DNA of 64,000 bases from Actinomycetota bacterium (GCA_018896525.1 JAHIMR010000048.1:62001-126000), one strand, 5' to 3'. Shown: positions 36,863 through 45,370, counted from the first letter of the stretch. The notes: a model not told the origin generated them from the sequence alone. A program made the numbers and translations.

Positions 36863-36956
36863 TGGAGGGGAGTAGTGGGAATCGAACTCCACCCCGGTTT
36901 TATCAGAACCGGCCAGCGGGTTTGCAGCCCGTGGGAGACCCAGTCTCGTACTCCCC
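36863..36956 (-). tRNA. tRNA-Cys (GCA) with selenocysteine-tRNA-like architecture
   Basis: A 94-nt tRNA. The acceptor stem is a perfect 8 bp (GGGGAGTA/TACTCCCC), then U73 (36866) and an encoded CCA (36865-36863). The D arm is compact: GAGAC/GTCTC closing on TGG, or 4 bp with a 5-nt loop. The anticodon loop is CTGCAAA, anticodon GCA, on stem CGGG/CCCG with a further paired CCA/TGG segment and one bulged C. The variable arm has a 6-bp stem CCGGTT/AACCGG with loop CTGATAA. The T arm has the loop TTCGATT and five pairs (GTGG-G/CCCAC) with one bulged A (36888). Anticodon and U73 indicate charging with cysteine; the 8-bp acceptor, short D loop and long variable arm are those of tRNA-Sec. A canonical 7-bp reading misplaces CCA. 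Confidence 0.85.
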
Positions 36957-37206
36957 ATATAAGAATATCTTATCATATCCATAGGAAATACTAATAACGT
37001 AACAATCGTATGCGCCCCCCGCATGTCCCGGCATTACAATGTGTGAGAGACGGGTTTTCTCTCTTATCTACAGTCCTTGTTTTATGGTGAAGCGTGCGTT
37101 GTAATCAGGATTTTCGTTATTGCCGTGAATCACTGGTGATTGTCAGAGTGAGTCGGTAGAACATCAATAAAGCCCTTCGCTTCGGGCTTCCCCGAATAAC
37201 CTATGC

Positions 37207-37299
37207 TGGCGGAGAGAGTGGGATTCGAACCCACGGGACGGAGCTAAGCCGCCCACACGCTCTCCAGGCGTGCGCCTTCGTCCACTCGGCCATCTCTCC
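37207..37299 (-). tRNA. tRNA-Ser (GGA)
   Basis: Acceptor GGAGAGA/TCTCTCC, D-arm GGCCGAGTGG type, anticodon stem CACGC/GCGTG around CTGGAGA (anticodon GGA), long variable arm GGGCGG.../...CCGTCCC, T loop TTCGAAT. G73 and CCA are encoded (37210-37207). It is a normal class II serine tRNA about 250 bp upstream of the unusual Cys-anticodon tRNA in the same orientation. Confidence 0.95.
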
Positions 37300-37353
37300 G
37301 AGATTGAGTTTAGCAGTAGGGCACGCGTTATTCCACAACCCACCGTTGGTTAT

Positions 37354-37501
37354 CGGATGGGGATGCCGGCAGGTTGCCGGCGCTACGGGGAGTTCTTCGA
37401 TACGCCTCGGATGGGGATGCCGGCAGGTTGCCGGCGCTACGGGGAGTTCTTCGATACGCCTCGGATGGGGATGCCGGCAGGTTGCCGGCGCTACGGGGAG
37501 T
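37354..37501. repeat. 54-bp tandem repeat, 2.7 copies
   Basis: Units begin with CGGATGGGGATGCC at 37354, 37408 and 37462, exactly 54 bp apart; copies are identical where they overlap. Each contains the palindrome GCCGGCAGGTTGCCGGC followed by GCTAC, linking it to the dispersed GCCGGC family. The array ends just at the stop of the HhH gene (37491). The 18-codon period is open in one frame but no ribosome site supports a gene. Confidence 0.9.
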
Positions 37502-37781
37502 CCCCGGAGGCGTCATCCTTCCAGTTCCACCACTTCAGGAGTTCGGGGTCGTGCGTTTCGTTTGATGCGTAGTAGACGTCGCACCTGAACACGTAGAGCA
37601 TGCACCGGTCAACGTTCACGCCTTCCCCAAGGCACATCCTGCCGTACAGCTCCTCGGGATCGCGGCCCTCGAGATCTCCAACGGAATGAATGCCCATCTT
37701 ATGCAAATCCCGGGATATCTTCTTTCCCACCCCCGGGATCTCCCGGAGTTGCTCCGGTTCGCGCGTCTTCACAGGAGTCAC
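37491..37781 (-). CDS. helix-hairpin-helix domain protein
   Basis: About 96 residues. An HhH motif (LREIPGVGKKISRDLHKMGI) followed by SVGDLEGRDPEELYGRMC and a conserved C-terminal part (DRCMLYVFRCDVYYAS) match the small HhH proteins sometimes called Cdd1- or pathogenicity-locus-like. A non-specific DNA-binding role is plausible. GTG 37781 overlaps the permease stop (GTGA); GTG 37772 is possible. It is the last gene of the ABC operon, and its 3' end runs into the 54-bp tandem repeat. Confidence 0.75.
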   Translation of the reverse strand: MTPVKTREPEQLREIPGVGKKISRDLHKMGIHSVGDLEGRDPEELYGRMCLGEGVNVDRCMLYVFRCDVYYASNETHDPELLKWWNWKDDASGDSP

Positions 37782-38920
37782 TCCCAGCGGAAGAACTTGA
37801 CGGAGATAATGAAGCAGACGATCCCGAAGGCCACCATGACCACGATGTCCAGCCATACCGCCGCCAGGCTCGCCCCGTGTATCATGACCTCCCTCAAGGC
37901 GTCCGCGAAGTAGTAGAGCGGCAGGCACTGGGCAATCACCGCGAGCCACTTGGGAATCATGTCCACCGAGAAGAAGATGCCGGCCAGGAACATCATCGGC
38001 ATCGCTACAGCCGTAGCCGCCAGGGTCGCGCTCTTGGCGGTGCCCGCCAGGGAGGAGATCATGAAGCCCAGGGCGAGGAACGAGACGGCCCCTATCAATA
38101 CGATTATTGCCATGTAGAAGTAATTGCCGCCGATATTGACGCCGAAGGCGAGGACCCCCACCAGGAGCAAGAGTACCGACTGCACAAGCGCCAGGATCAG
38201 CACCGTGGTCATCCCGCTCGCCAGGAACGTCGGCAGGGATATCGGGGAGACCTTTATGCGGCGCAGTATCCCTTTCTCGCGGTAGGTGGCTATCTCCTGT
38301 GCGTAACCCATCAGGCCGGCGAACATGATGGTCATCGCCAGGATGCCGGGGACCATGAAGTCGATGTAATCGAAATCGTCGCCGGTGACCTGCTTCTCCT
38401 CCACCTTGATCATCTCGGGGACCTCCTGTGCCCCGGTCGCATTCTTAGCCATCTCCCGGGATATCTCACTTAGCATCCCGGTAAGTGTCTGCTTGGTTAT
38501 CTCGGCTGTGGTCACATCGGACTGGTCCACGTATACGGTGACAACGCCCTCCCGGCCCGCCATTATTGAGTCGGCGAACCCCTTCCCGATGACCAGGACC
38601 CCGTTCCTCTTCCCGTCCTCGAGCTCGTCGAGCTCTTCCTTCTCATCACCGGTGGTGACTTTCAGGGGAGCGTCCTTCGTCTCCCCCGCCTCTTCGGTGG
38701 GCTCCGCTATCGACTCGAACGCCTTGACCACCTGCTTGCTGATGAAGGAGCCGTCCTGGTCAACTACTCCCACCTCCAGGACCAGGCTTCCACTGCCGCC
38801 GAAGACGAAGCCGAGGATGAGCATCATCAGGATGGGAAACGCGAACATCCAGAACAGCGCTTCCTTCTCCCTGAGGGTCATCTTGAAGTCGCATACGAAC
38901 ATCCGGTAGAACTTCTTCAA
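37778..38920 (-). CDS. ABC-2 type transporter permease
   Basis: 380 residues: one N-terminal span (about 22-45), a large external loop of ~150 residues (VGVVDQDGSFISKQVV...), then five C-terminal spans with GYAQEIATYREKGILRRIKVSP, the cytoplasmic coupling segment of the ABC-2 family. It resembles multidrug or lipid exporters of the YhgE/LinL/NatB type. It overlaps the ATPase gene by 4 bp (ATGA). Substrate unknown. Confidence 0.9.
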   Translation of the reverse strand: MKKFYRMFVCDFKMTLREKEALFWMFAFPILMMLILGFVFGGSGSLVLEVGVVDQDGSFISKQVVKAFESIAEPTEEAGETKDAPLKVTTGDEKEELDELEDGKRNGVLVIGKGFADSIMAGREGVVTVYVDQSDVTTAEITKQTLTGMLSEISREMAKNATGAQEVPEMIKVEEKQVTGDDFDYIDFMVPGILAMTIMFAGLMGYAQEIATYREKGILRRIKVSPISLPTFLASGMTTVLILALVQSVLLLLVGVLAFGVNIGGNYFYMAIIVLIGAVSFLALGFMISSLAGTAKSATLAATAVAMPMMFLAGIFFSVDMIPKWLAVIAQCLPLYYFADALREVMIHGASLAAVWLDIVVMVAFGIVCFIISVKFFRWE

Positions 38921-39831
38921 ACCTTGATCTTCCTCCCGGTTATCTTCAGGAACACGTCCTCGAGAGTCGCCCTCTTCATGTTGATCTCGTCGGCCTTGAC
39001 CCCCTGCTCATGCGCCATCGCGAACAGGCCTATCAGCGTCTCCTGCGGCGTCGCGGTGGTAAGTTCATACTCCTGCCCGTGGCTGTGACCGCTCTCGACC
39101 CCGGTGACCTTCCAGACCACATCGTCATCTACCTCCGGGTTGATGCGGAAGCTGATGACACTCTTCGAGACGTACTCGTCAATCAACTCGTCAGGGGTTC
39201 CGAGTGCGATTATCTTCCCGTGGTCCATGATCGCCACCCGGTCGCAGAGGTACTCCGCCTCCTCGATATAATGGGTGGTGATTACTACGGTCTTGTCCTT
39301 ACCCCTGAGCTGCTCGATAATCTCCCAGACCCGGCGCCTCGCCTGGGGGTCGAGCCCGGTGGTCGGCTCGTCCAGGAACACTATCCTGGGGTCGTTGATG
39401 AGGGCCAGGGCTATGGATAAACGCTTGTGCTGGCCACCGGAGAGGTCGCTCACCATGGTTTCGGCCTTCTCCTTCAGGTCCACCAGGTCGATGAGGTAAT
39501 CCAGGTCCAGTGTCCGGGGATAGAAACTGCTGAACAGGCTCATCGCTTCCCGCACCTTGAGGTTGTCAAAGAACACGGTGGTCTGAAGCTGGACCCCGAT
39601 TATCTCCTTGACTGCCCCGGGGTCCTTCAAGACATCGATGCCGTCGACGAAAATCTCCCCTGAATCAGGTTCTCGCAGGGTCTCCGCCATCTCCATGGTG
39701 GTGGTCTTGCCGGCTCCGTTCGGCCCCAGGATGCCGAATATCTCTTTCTCCTCTATCTCCAGGCTCACCCCGTCCACGGCCTTCAGGTCACCGTAGCTCT
39801 TTCGCAGGTCCTTGATGATAACCGCGGGCAT
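38917..39831 (-). CDS. ABC transporter ATPase
   Basis: 304 residues. Walker A GPNGAGKTTTMEM, Q-loop VQLQTTVFF, signature LSGGQHKRLS, Walker B IVFLDEPTTGLDP, switch His ITTHYIEEAEYL. A C-terminal extension of ~80 residues (KSVISFRINPEVDDD..., ending EDVFLKITGRKI) is typical of the CcmA/DrrA exporter group. ATG 39831 follows GGGAGG. Forms the exporter with the next gene. Confidence 0.94.
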   Translation of the reverse strand: MPAVIIKDLRKSYGDLKAVDGVSLEIEEKEIFGILGPNGAGKTTTMEMAETLREPDSGEIFVDGIDVLKDPGAVKEIIGVQLQTTVFFDNLKVREAMSLFSSFYPRTLDLDYLIDLVDLKEKAETMVSDLSGGQHKRLSIALALINDPRIVFLDEPTTGLDPQARRRVWEIIEQLRGKDKTVVITTHYIEEAEYLCDRVAIMDHGKIIALGTPDELIDEYVSKSVISFRINPEVDDDVVWKVTGVESGHSHGQEYELTTATPQETLIGLFAMAHEQGVKADEINMKRATLEDVFLKITGRKIKV

Positions 39832-39875
39832 CGGAGCCTCCCTTTCTCTCGCGGTGATTCTATCATTAAGTTCCT

Positions 39876-39920
39876 CGTTCCATAAATACGGTTAAGCACC
39901 GAGAGCGTCGAAGCGCCGCT
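39876..39920. repeat. truncated copy of the miniature element
   Basis: CGTTCCATAAATACGGTTAA and the following CACCGAGAGCGTCGAAGCGC match one terminal 45 bp of the elements at 19114 and 46823, then the match stops. It lies between the divergent ABC ATPase and methyltransferase genes. Confidence 0.7.
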
Positions 39921-40006
39921 GACCGCTCTCCGGCCACGAGCGGGTCTGCTAAGATAGTCTTCGTTTTCTCTTGATGGTTGCCGGTTGTCTACTGGAAGGT
40001 AAGCGA

Positions 40007-40702
40007 TTGCGGGAAAGGCAGGGAAAAAGAGGTCTCTTCAAGAGGTTCTCCGACTCCAGGTTCGCCTGGGACGTCGTCCAGGGCCCTGTATACAACCGCC
40101 TTATCGGGGGGGCGGCGTCAGAGCTCTACGAGCGGTTCGTTGACAGCGTCAGCCCCCCTGAGGGCTCCCGGTTGCTGGATATCGGATGCGGGCCGGGCCA
40201 CATCTGCCTGATGCTCGCGGTGAAGCATCCAACCGTGTCGATCTTGGGAGTGGACTACTCGCAGACCCAGGTTCGGGCGGCAAACCGCCTTCGGGAAAAG
40301 CAGGGTATCACGAACTGCGAGTTCGTCCGGGGCGACGCGATGGACCTCCCTTTCGGGGACACCTCGTTCGAAACCGTCATCAGCTTCGCGTCCATCAAGC
40401 ACTGGCCGGACGAGAGACGGGGCCTCGAGGAGGTGCGCCGGGTACTCGTGCCCGGTGGCTCCACACTCATCGAGGAGGCGGACAGCGCCGCCGACTACGA
40501 GGACCTCCAGCGCTTCTACCAGAGGTTCAGCGCATGGTGGGTGTACGGGAGGTTTATGGACTTTTACCTCAACAGCGTGGTTTTCGGAAGAAGCGTCAGC
40601 ATGAAAGAAGCGGAAGCGCTTGCCCGCGCCTCCGGTTTCACCGATGTCTCCGCAGAGAAAGTGGAAGGCTGGCCAATGTTCCTTCTGAGATTTACCCGGT
40701 AG
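40007..40702 (+). CDS. class I SAM-dependent methyltransferase
   Basis: About 231 residues. SAM-binding motif I LLDIGCGPGH, acidic residue after strand 2 (ILGVDYS), motif II FVRGDAMDLPF, and post motif FETVISFASIKHWPDE. The group is UbiE/Coq5-like but the substrate is not readable. TTG 40007 with GGAAGG upstream is preferred; ATG 39974 lacks a ribosome site. It converges with the zinc-ribbon gene at 40744. Confidence 0.85.
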   Translation: MRERQGKRGLFKRFSDSRFAWDVVQGPVYNRLIGGAASELYERFVDSVSPPEGSRLLDIGCGPGHICLMLAVKHPTVSILGVDYSQTQVRAANRLREKQGITNCEFVRGDAMDLPFGDTSFETVISFASIKHWPDERRGLEEVRRVLVPGGSTLIEEADSAADYEDLQRFYQRFSAWWVYGRFMDFYLNSVVFGRSVSMKEAEALARASGFTDVSAEKVEGWPMFLLRFTR

Positions 40703-40743
40703 GCCTTCCCAGATGTTTTTCCGCTGCGACCGGGAATCCGGGC

Positions 40744-42306
40744 TTAGTCTATTGACATAGTCCAGGGCCCGTCCGCCTCGACGTTCAACAGGTAGTTCAC
40801 GTCGCTTCTCAGCGAGATTATCTTGAAGCTCTGGAAAGGCCCGGTTTCGTTCGCCAACAGCGCCACCGAGTTCCCCCCGGCCTCCATGACCGTAACCACG
40901 AAGTCGCCGCTGACCGCGTAGTCCATCGTGAACAGTAACGGGCCTCCATTGGTCTGGAAGAACGGTGTCGCCATGGACCCTTCGGCGCCGTAGGTCAGTG
41001 GCGGATACTGCACCGCTACCGGCGCGGGCTCCTCGATCCCGACCGACCAGGGACCCTGCGCCTTCACGTCCAAAACATACGTTCCCGCCGGTACCCCGAC
41101 CGCCTTCGACCCCACCATCGGCCCTTGGACGCACTCCAGCCTGTCCACCTGCTGACCCGACTCCGTAAGAATGGTAGCCGAGAAGTGGCCCTCCGCCTGG
41201 TAATCAAAGTGAAAGACGACAAGCCCCTGGTCCAGGTCGAATGGAGGCGAGATCGTGTCGCCATCACCGGTAATAGGCGGCTTCGGCGGCTGGGGCTCGG
41301 TCTCTCCGATGGACGTGTCCTCGGAAGTGGAGGCCGTCTTCTTGACCTCCTCCGCCTTGACGAGGAGGCCATCGAACCTCTGCGCCAGCTTCTTCCCTTC
41401 GGTCAGGCCTGATACGGTCTCACTCGTCAGCAGGCTCTCAGCCTCCGGCATGAGCCAGAGATCGTACTTCTCCTCGAGACCGCTCGCCGCCTCCAGTATC
41501 TCGATGGCCTTGTCACAGCTTTCCCTGGTGGGATCAGCCAGTAACGCCTCAACGGAGTTTATGACGTAGAGGGACGTCGTGCCGCCGGATGACATCAACA
41601 GCAGCGCCGAGAGGTCCACCTTCCAGCCATCTCCGGCGTTGATCTCCATCAAGGGGAAAGCGATATCGCTATCAAATGAGTGGACCGCCACCACGTAGTT
41701 GGATTCGGGCACCAACTTGCGGCTGTTGATGGATTTCGTGTTCCCCTTCTGAAGATACTTGCCAATAGAGGCAAAGTAGCCTTCTCCGAACTCCCTGGTC
41801 ATGGTCCTGTCGCGCAGATCAGCGTCCGGTTCGAGGATAAGGATGCCACCCGGGTCCTGCTCGGTTGCCTCTGACATCAGCAGGCCCAGTAGCGGCATGT
41901 CGCTGTTGTCCAGGTCACCGGAGATCGCGTCGTAGTTCTCGTCGGTCACGTTGTCAATGACGTCCTCTGCGACCGCCTCGGTGTCCACCTCGTCGGTGGA
42001 TGGCCCGCTCCCGATGAAGACGCCCGCAAGGACCCAACCGACTACCGCAATTACCGCGATGACGATAGCGGCAATCGGAATCCATCCTATATGGGGGCCT
42101 TCGGTCGGGCTCTTATCGTCGTTGGAGGTCTTGTCCCCGGCGGGAACATCCTCGGAAGGATCCTGTGTCGGGGCAGGTACAACCCTCGGCACCGGGCAGG
42201 CCCGTGCTTTCGGCTCCGCGCCGGATTCCTCACGCTTCTTCTTCCCACAGTAAGGGCAGAAACTGAAGGAATCCTCGTACTCTTTTCCGCAACCAGTACA
42301 GTTCAC
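40744..42306 (-). CDS. zinc-ribbon membrane protein with two C-terminal beta modules
   Basis: 520 residues. N-terminal zinc ribbon (Cys3-x2-Cys6, Cys17-x2-Cys20), Pro-rich linker, one membrane span (about 80-102, WIPIAAIVIAVIAVVGWVLAG), then a large external part. This part contains a helical region (about 240-330) and two similar C-terminal modules (GLVVFHFDYQAEGHFSATIL and GPLLFTMDYAVSGDFVVTVM), each ending GPWS/T-[MV]. GTG 42306 is the start because the zinc ribbon begins there. Function unknown; the 1487-residue protein at 52109 starts with a similar ribbon. Confidence 0.7.
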   Translation of the reverse strand: MNCTGCGKEYEDSFSFCPYCGKKKREESGAEPKARACPVPRVVPAPTQDPSEDVPAGDKTSNDDKSPTEGPHIGWIPIAAIVIAVIAVVGWVLAGVFIGSGPSTDEVDTEAVAEDVIDNVTDENYDAISGDLDNSDMPLLGLLMSEATEQDPGGILILEPDADLRDRTMTREFGEGYFASIGKYLQKGNTKSINSRKLVPESNYVVAVHSFDSDIAFPLMEINAGDGWKVDLSALLLMSSGGTTSLYVINSVEALLADPTRESCDKAIEILEAASGLEEKYDLWLMPEAESLLTSETVSGLTEGKKLAQRFDGLLVKAEEVKKTASTSEDTSIGETEPQPPKPPITGDGDTISPPFDLDQGLVVFHFDYQAEGHFSATILTESGQQVDRLECVQGPMVGSKAVGVPAGTYVLDVKAQGPWSVGIEEPAPVAVQYPPLTYGAEGSMATPFFQTNGGPLLFTMDYAVSGDFVVTVMEAGGNSVALLANETGPFQSFKIISLRSDVNYLLNVEADGPWTMSID

Positions 42307-42382
42307 CCTGTTATCCCCCTGCCCGGATAATACCGGGAACCCGCCCCGCTGTCGAGTGAGCACGGGGTCTTGGCACCCAACG

Positions 42383-42586
42383 TCAATCGATCGTTTGCTC
42401 ACCCCGACGGTCGCATATCATCTCTCCCCCGACACTGACGTTCTCCGGGGAGTTCTCCCTGATGACCACGATGTACACCTCCCAGGGCAAGCCGTACGCC
42501 TTCTCGAGGGCGTCGGTTATCTCCGCCGCAAGCGAACGTTTCCTGTCCAGGTCCATCGGCGGACCTTCTACGGTTGTCGTCGGCAT
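42383..42586 (-). CDS. 4-oxalocrotonate tautomerase family protein (DmpI-like)
   Basis: 67 residues starting MPTTTVEGPP; after Met removal Pro1 is the catalytic base of this fold. KRSLAAEITDALEKAYGLP and VYIVVIRENSPENVSVGGEMICDR follow the DmpI subfamily pattern. The ATG at 42586 has AAGGAGG at good spacing. Physiological substrate unknown. It precedes the zinc-ribbon gene by 76 bp on the same strand. Confidence 0.85.
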   Translation of the reverse strand: MPTTTVEGPPMDLDRKRSLAAEITDALEKAYGLPWEVYIVVIRENSPENVSVGGEMICDRRGEQTID

Positions 42587-42802
42587 CTGGCATCCTCCTT
42601 CAGGGCCCGCGATAGCGCCGTTAGAACCCCGGCGGAACCTAACCATTACTTGATTTCCATTTTATTATATACTTGAACCTGGGTATGTGCTTCCGTAAAC
42701 GGTGTTGCTGTCACTGGCAACCGCTTGCGCATCGAGAGCCATGCCGGGGCACGACGGAATTCGGCCGCCCGCGAGATGAACCGCCGACCTGGGAGTAGCT
42801 GA

Positions 42803-44113
42803 GTGCCTTCAAGTGATAAGTCCGGGCTGGACATGCTGGCATTCTACCGGCGCTTGTTCCTGCTCTTGTACCTCGCTACCATACTGTTTACGGTAGCCAT
42901 TGAGCTTGCCTTCGTCAGCACCGGAGACCTCACCTGGTCCTCTTTCTTTCTGGGCCTTGGAGGTTATACAGTCGCAATCGCCGCGATAGTCCTCATCTCC
43001 TACGTCATGGTACTCAAAGCGATAGCGCGGTCGGAAAGGGACAAGGAGGAACTCGAGGAAAGCGAGGAGCAGTACCGTGACCTCTTTGAAAACGCGACAG
43101 ACCTCATCCAGAGCGTCTCCCCCGACGGGCGATTTCAGTACGTGAACCGTGCCTGGCGCCAGGCACTTGGGTACAGCGAAGAGGAGGTACGGGAGATAAC
43201 CCTGTTCGACGTCATCCATCCCGACAGCATGGAGCACTGCATGGAGACGTTCAAGCGGGTGATGTCCGGGGAAGTGGTAATTGGAGTTGAGGCGGTGTTC
43301 GTCTCAAAGGACGGCCGGCGGGTCCTTGTCGAGGGAAACGTGAACTGCCGCTTCGATAGTGGTCAGCCCGTCGCCACCCGCGGTATCTTCCGCGACGTCA
43401 CCGAGCGCAAGCACGACGAAGATGAAATCAAGAGGGTCAACGCCGAGCTCGACGGGTTCGCCCATACCGTCTCCCATGACCTCCAGGGACCGCTCACCGC
43501 CATGAGGCTGGCCAACGATCTCCTCTCGCAGCTGATGGAGGAACCACAAACCGAGAGCGTCCGCGAGGATATGCGTCAGACCGTACAGATAGTTGGCAGG
43601 AACATCACTGCGTCGAGCCGCCTCATCAAGGACCTGCTTGCCCTGGCCAGGGCGGGACAGGTGCCCGACTCGGTCTCCAGTGTCGACGTATCGGAAGTGG
43701 TGGCGCGGGTTATCGACGAGAACGTGGGAAGCATCAAGGGCGGTGGCATCGATGTAGTGGTGGGCGATGACCTGGGACGGATAACCGCTAACCCCACCCA
43801 CGTCTACCAGGTCTTCTCCAACCTCATCGGAAACGCCATCAGGCACAACGACAGTCCGAACCCTCGAGTGACGGTCACCTTGCTGGGAGCGGAAGGCGGC
43901 AACCGCCGGTACCTGGTGAAGGACAACGGCTCGGGCATGCCACCCGGGGATATCGACAGGATATTCACACCGTTCTTCAAGGGCAAGAGCGGAGAAACGG
44001 GGATAGGCCTTGCCACCGTGAAGAAGATCGTAAGGACGAACGGCTGGGAGATACGCGCCTACAGCGACAACGGGGCCTGCTTCGAACTCGTCGTCAACCC
44101 CTCCCCCTCTTGA
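42803..44113 (+). CDS. membrane histidine kinase with PAS domain
   Basis: 436 residues. Two membrane spans (about 15-37 and 48-70), a PAS domain (SEEQYRDLFENATDLIQ... to DVTERKHDE), HisKA with phospho-His225 (HTVSHDLQGPL), and HATPase with QVFSNLIGNA, DNGSGMP and TGIGLA. GTG 42803 has GGGAG seven bases upstream. The kinase core closely parallels that of the 908-residue protein at 2599, including the C-terminal NGACFEL/NSGACFEF ending. A LytTR regulator at 44621 lies nearby on the opposite strand. Confidence 0.9.
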   Translation: MPSSDKSGLDMLAFYRRLFLLLYLATILFTVAIELAFVSTGDLTWSSFFLGLGGYTVAIAAIVLISYVMVLKAIARSERDKEELEESEEQYRDLFENATDLIQSVSPDGRFQYVNRAWRQALGYSEEEVREITLFDVIHPDSMEHCMETFKRVMSGEVVIGVEAVFVSKDGRRVLVEGNVNCRFDSGQPVATRGIFRDVTERKHDEDEIKRVNAELDGFAHTVSHDLQGPLTAMRLANDLLSQLMEEPQTESVREDMRQTVQIVGRNITASSRLIKDLLALARAGQVPDSVSSVDVSEVVARVIDENVGSIKGGGIDVVVGDDLGRITANPTHVYQVFSNLIGNAIRHNDSPNPRVTVTLLGAEGGNRRYLVKDNGSGMPPGDIDRIFTPFFKGKSGETGIGLATVKKIVRTNGWEIRAYSDNGACFELVVNPSPS

Positions 44114-44236
44114 GGGGATCCAGGTTCTCAACCTCCCCGAAGGGTTCCCTCGTAGCGCCGCCTTCCCGGCGGCACCCGCCATCACGAATGCCGGCAAGAT
44201 GCCGGCGCTACAAAGGATCTTATATCGCCCCTCAAG
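44110..44236. repeat. GCCGGC-family palindromes between CTTGAGGGG/CCCCTCAAG arms
   Basis: Two hairpins, GCCGCCTTCCCGGCGGC (about 44157-44173) and GCCGGCAAGATGCCGGC with GCTAC (44190-44211), lie between CTTGAGGGG (44110) and its reverse complement CCCCTCAAG (44228-44236). The flanking arms could be a split terminator of the kinase gene, suggesting the repeat inserted into the loop. That last point is inference. Confidence 0.6.
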
Positions 44237-44245
44237 GTTAGGGGG

Positions 44246-44494
44246 TCAATCCGTCAAGGCGTAGCCAATTGAGTCGTGCCCTCCCGACTTGCCGTCATAT
44301 TTGAAGTACATCGCCCTCTCACAGACAACCGGCACATTGTTGGTCACCTCAACCCTGGTTGCGAACTCGGTGGCCTCAAGGCCCGGTATGTCGTCGACCT
44401 TGATCTCCTTCTCCGGCTTCCCGGTAAGTACGGAGGGTACTCGCCCCGGATACTCCGGTGGCGAAAAGAAACCCAGCCATAAACTTCTCCACAT
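44246..44494 (-). pseudogene. 3' remnant of a WYFAEG-repeat surface protein
   Basis: The end of the frame, EFATRVEVTNNVPVVCERAMYFKYDGKSGGHDSIGYALTD, matches the closing part of the surface repeat seen at 11-2260 and 32449-35241 (V-x-ERxMYF-x-Y...GGHD-x-[IM]GY). The first ~35 codons do not match, there is no signal peptide, opening motif or ribosome site. It is best read as the tail of a deleted gene. Confidence 0.7.
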
Positions 44495-44620
44495 GCAACT
44501 ATAACGGCAGGAAGCAACCTCGAGTAGGTATCAATGGCAGTATCAAGGAACAAGCCCCCCTGGAATGTAACGAAAGGGGTCCCATAGGGAATAAGCCAGC
44601 GCATTTATAGAGCGGGATAC

Positions 44621-45370
44621 TCAGATATTAAACCGGGATTTCACCGAGGGGTAGTACGAATCACCCACCGGGAACTCCCTGGCTTGGCCACCGAACTCCA
44701 CCACGACCTTCCGGGGTTTCTCCCGAATCACCTTCTGCACCTGTCCCATGTTGACCAGGTAGGAGCGGTGCACCCTCAGGAACGCCTCCGAGAAACCGGG
44801 CCTTTTCTCCAGTTCGCCTATCGAGTAGCCGGCCAGGTGTCTTCTGTCTTCCGTATAGACGTAGCTGTATTTGCCAGACGCTTCCACGAACATTATCTCT
44901 TCCAGCGGAACCAGGAGTACCTCTTTCTCGTGCTCCACCGCCAGGCGGTCCATTTGCGCAACCGACGGAGGCGACTGCGGGACGTCCTTCGCGGTCCGGT
45001 CGAGTATTCGCTTTACCCGGGCCTCCAACTCAAGGAGCCTCGGGGGCTTCTCCATGTACTCGTCCCCGCCCCTCAGGCACTCAACAACCGTCGCCTCGTC
45101 TCCCAGTGCCGTCAGGAATAGTATGGGGATGTCTTTCCCCCGGGGATCCTTACGCAGTTCATCCATAACCTCGAGGCCGCTTTTGCCGGGGAGCATGACG
45201 TCCAGTATCACCAGGTCCGGTTCCAGACCCAGGATGCTCTTCAGGCCTTCTTCCCCGGTGTGGCTCTCGGTGACGACATAACCGCCCCTGGTTAGAAAGC
45301 GGCTGATTAGACGAGCGATGTCCCTGTCGTCTTCAACTACGTGTATCCTCGGTGCCAGAGTTTCCGTCAT
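44621..45370 (-). CDS. LytTR-family response regulator
   Basis: 249 residues. Receiver domain with acceptor Asp57 (VILDVMLPGKSG) and Lys in YMEKPP, then a LytTR DNA-binding domain (EVLLVPLEEIMFVEASGKYSYVYT..., FLRVHRSYLVNM). It should bind short direct repeats in promoters as a dimer. ATG 45370 has GGGAGG upstream. A kinase gene ends 508 bp downstream on the other strand; whether they pair is unknown. Confidence 0.92.
   Translation of the reverse strand: MTETLAPRIHVVEDDRDIARLISRFLTRGGYVVTESHTGEEGLKSILGLEPDLVILDVMLPGKSGLEVMDELRKDPRGKDIPILFLTALGDEATVVECLRGGDEYMEKPPRLLELEARVKRILDRTAKDVPQSPPSVAQMDRLAVEHEKEVLLVPLEEIMFVEASGKYSYVYTEDRRHLAGYSIGELEKRPGFSEAFLRVHRSYLVNMGQVQKVIREKPRKVVVEFGGQAREFPVGDSYYPSVKSRFNI

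Noticed and set aside
37354-37501. CRISPR array
   Set aside because: Units are strictly tandem without variable spacers and contain a dispersed palindrome; no cas genes.
43150-43172. GTGCCTGGCGCCAGGCAC palindrome
   Set aside because: It lies inside the PAS domain of the kinase (NRAWRQALGY) in normal coding context, so it is probably coincidental and not a repeat copy.
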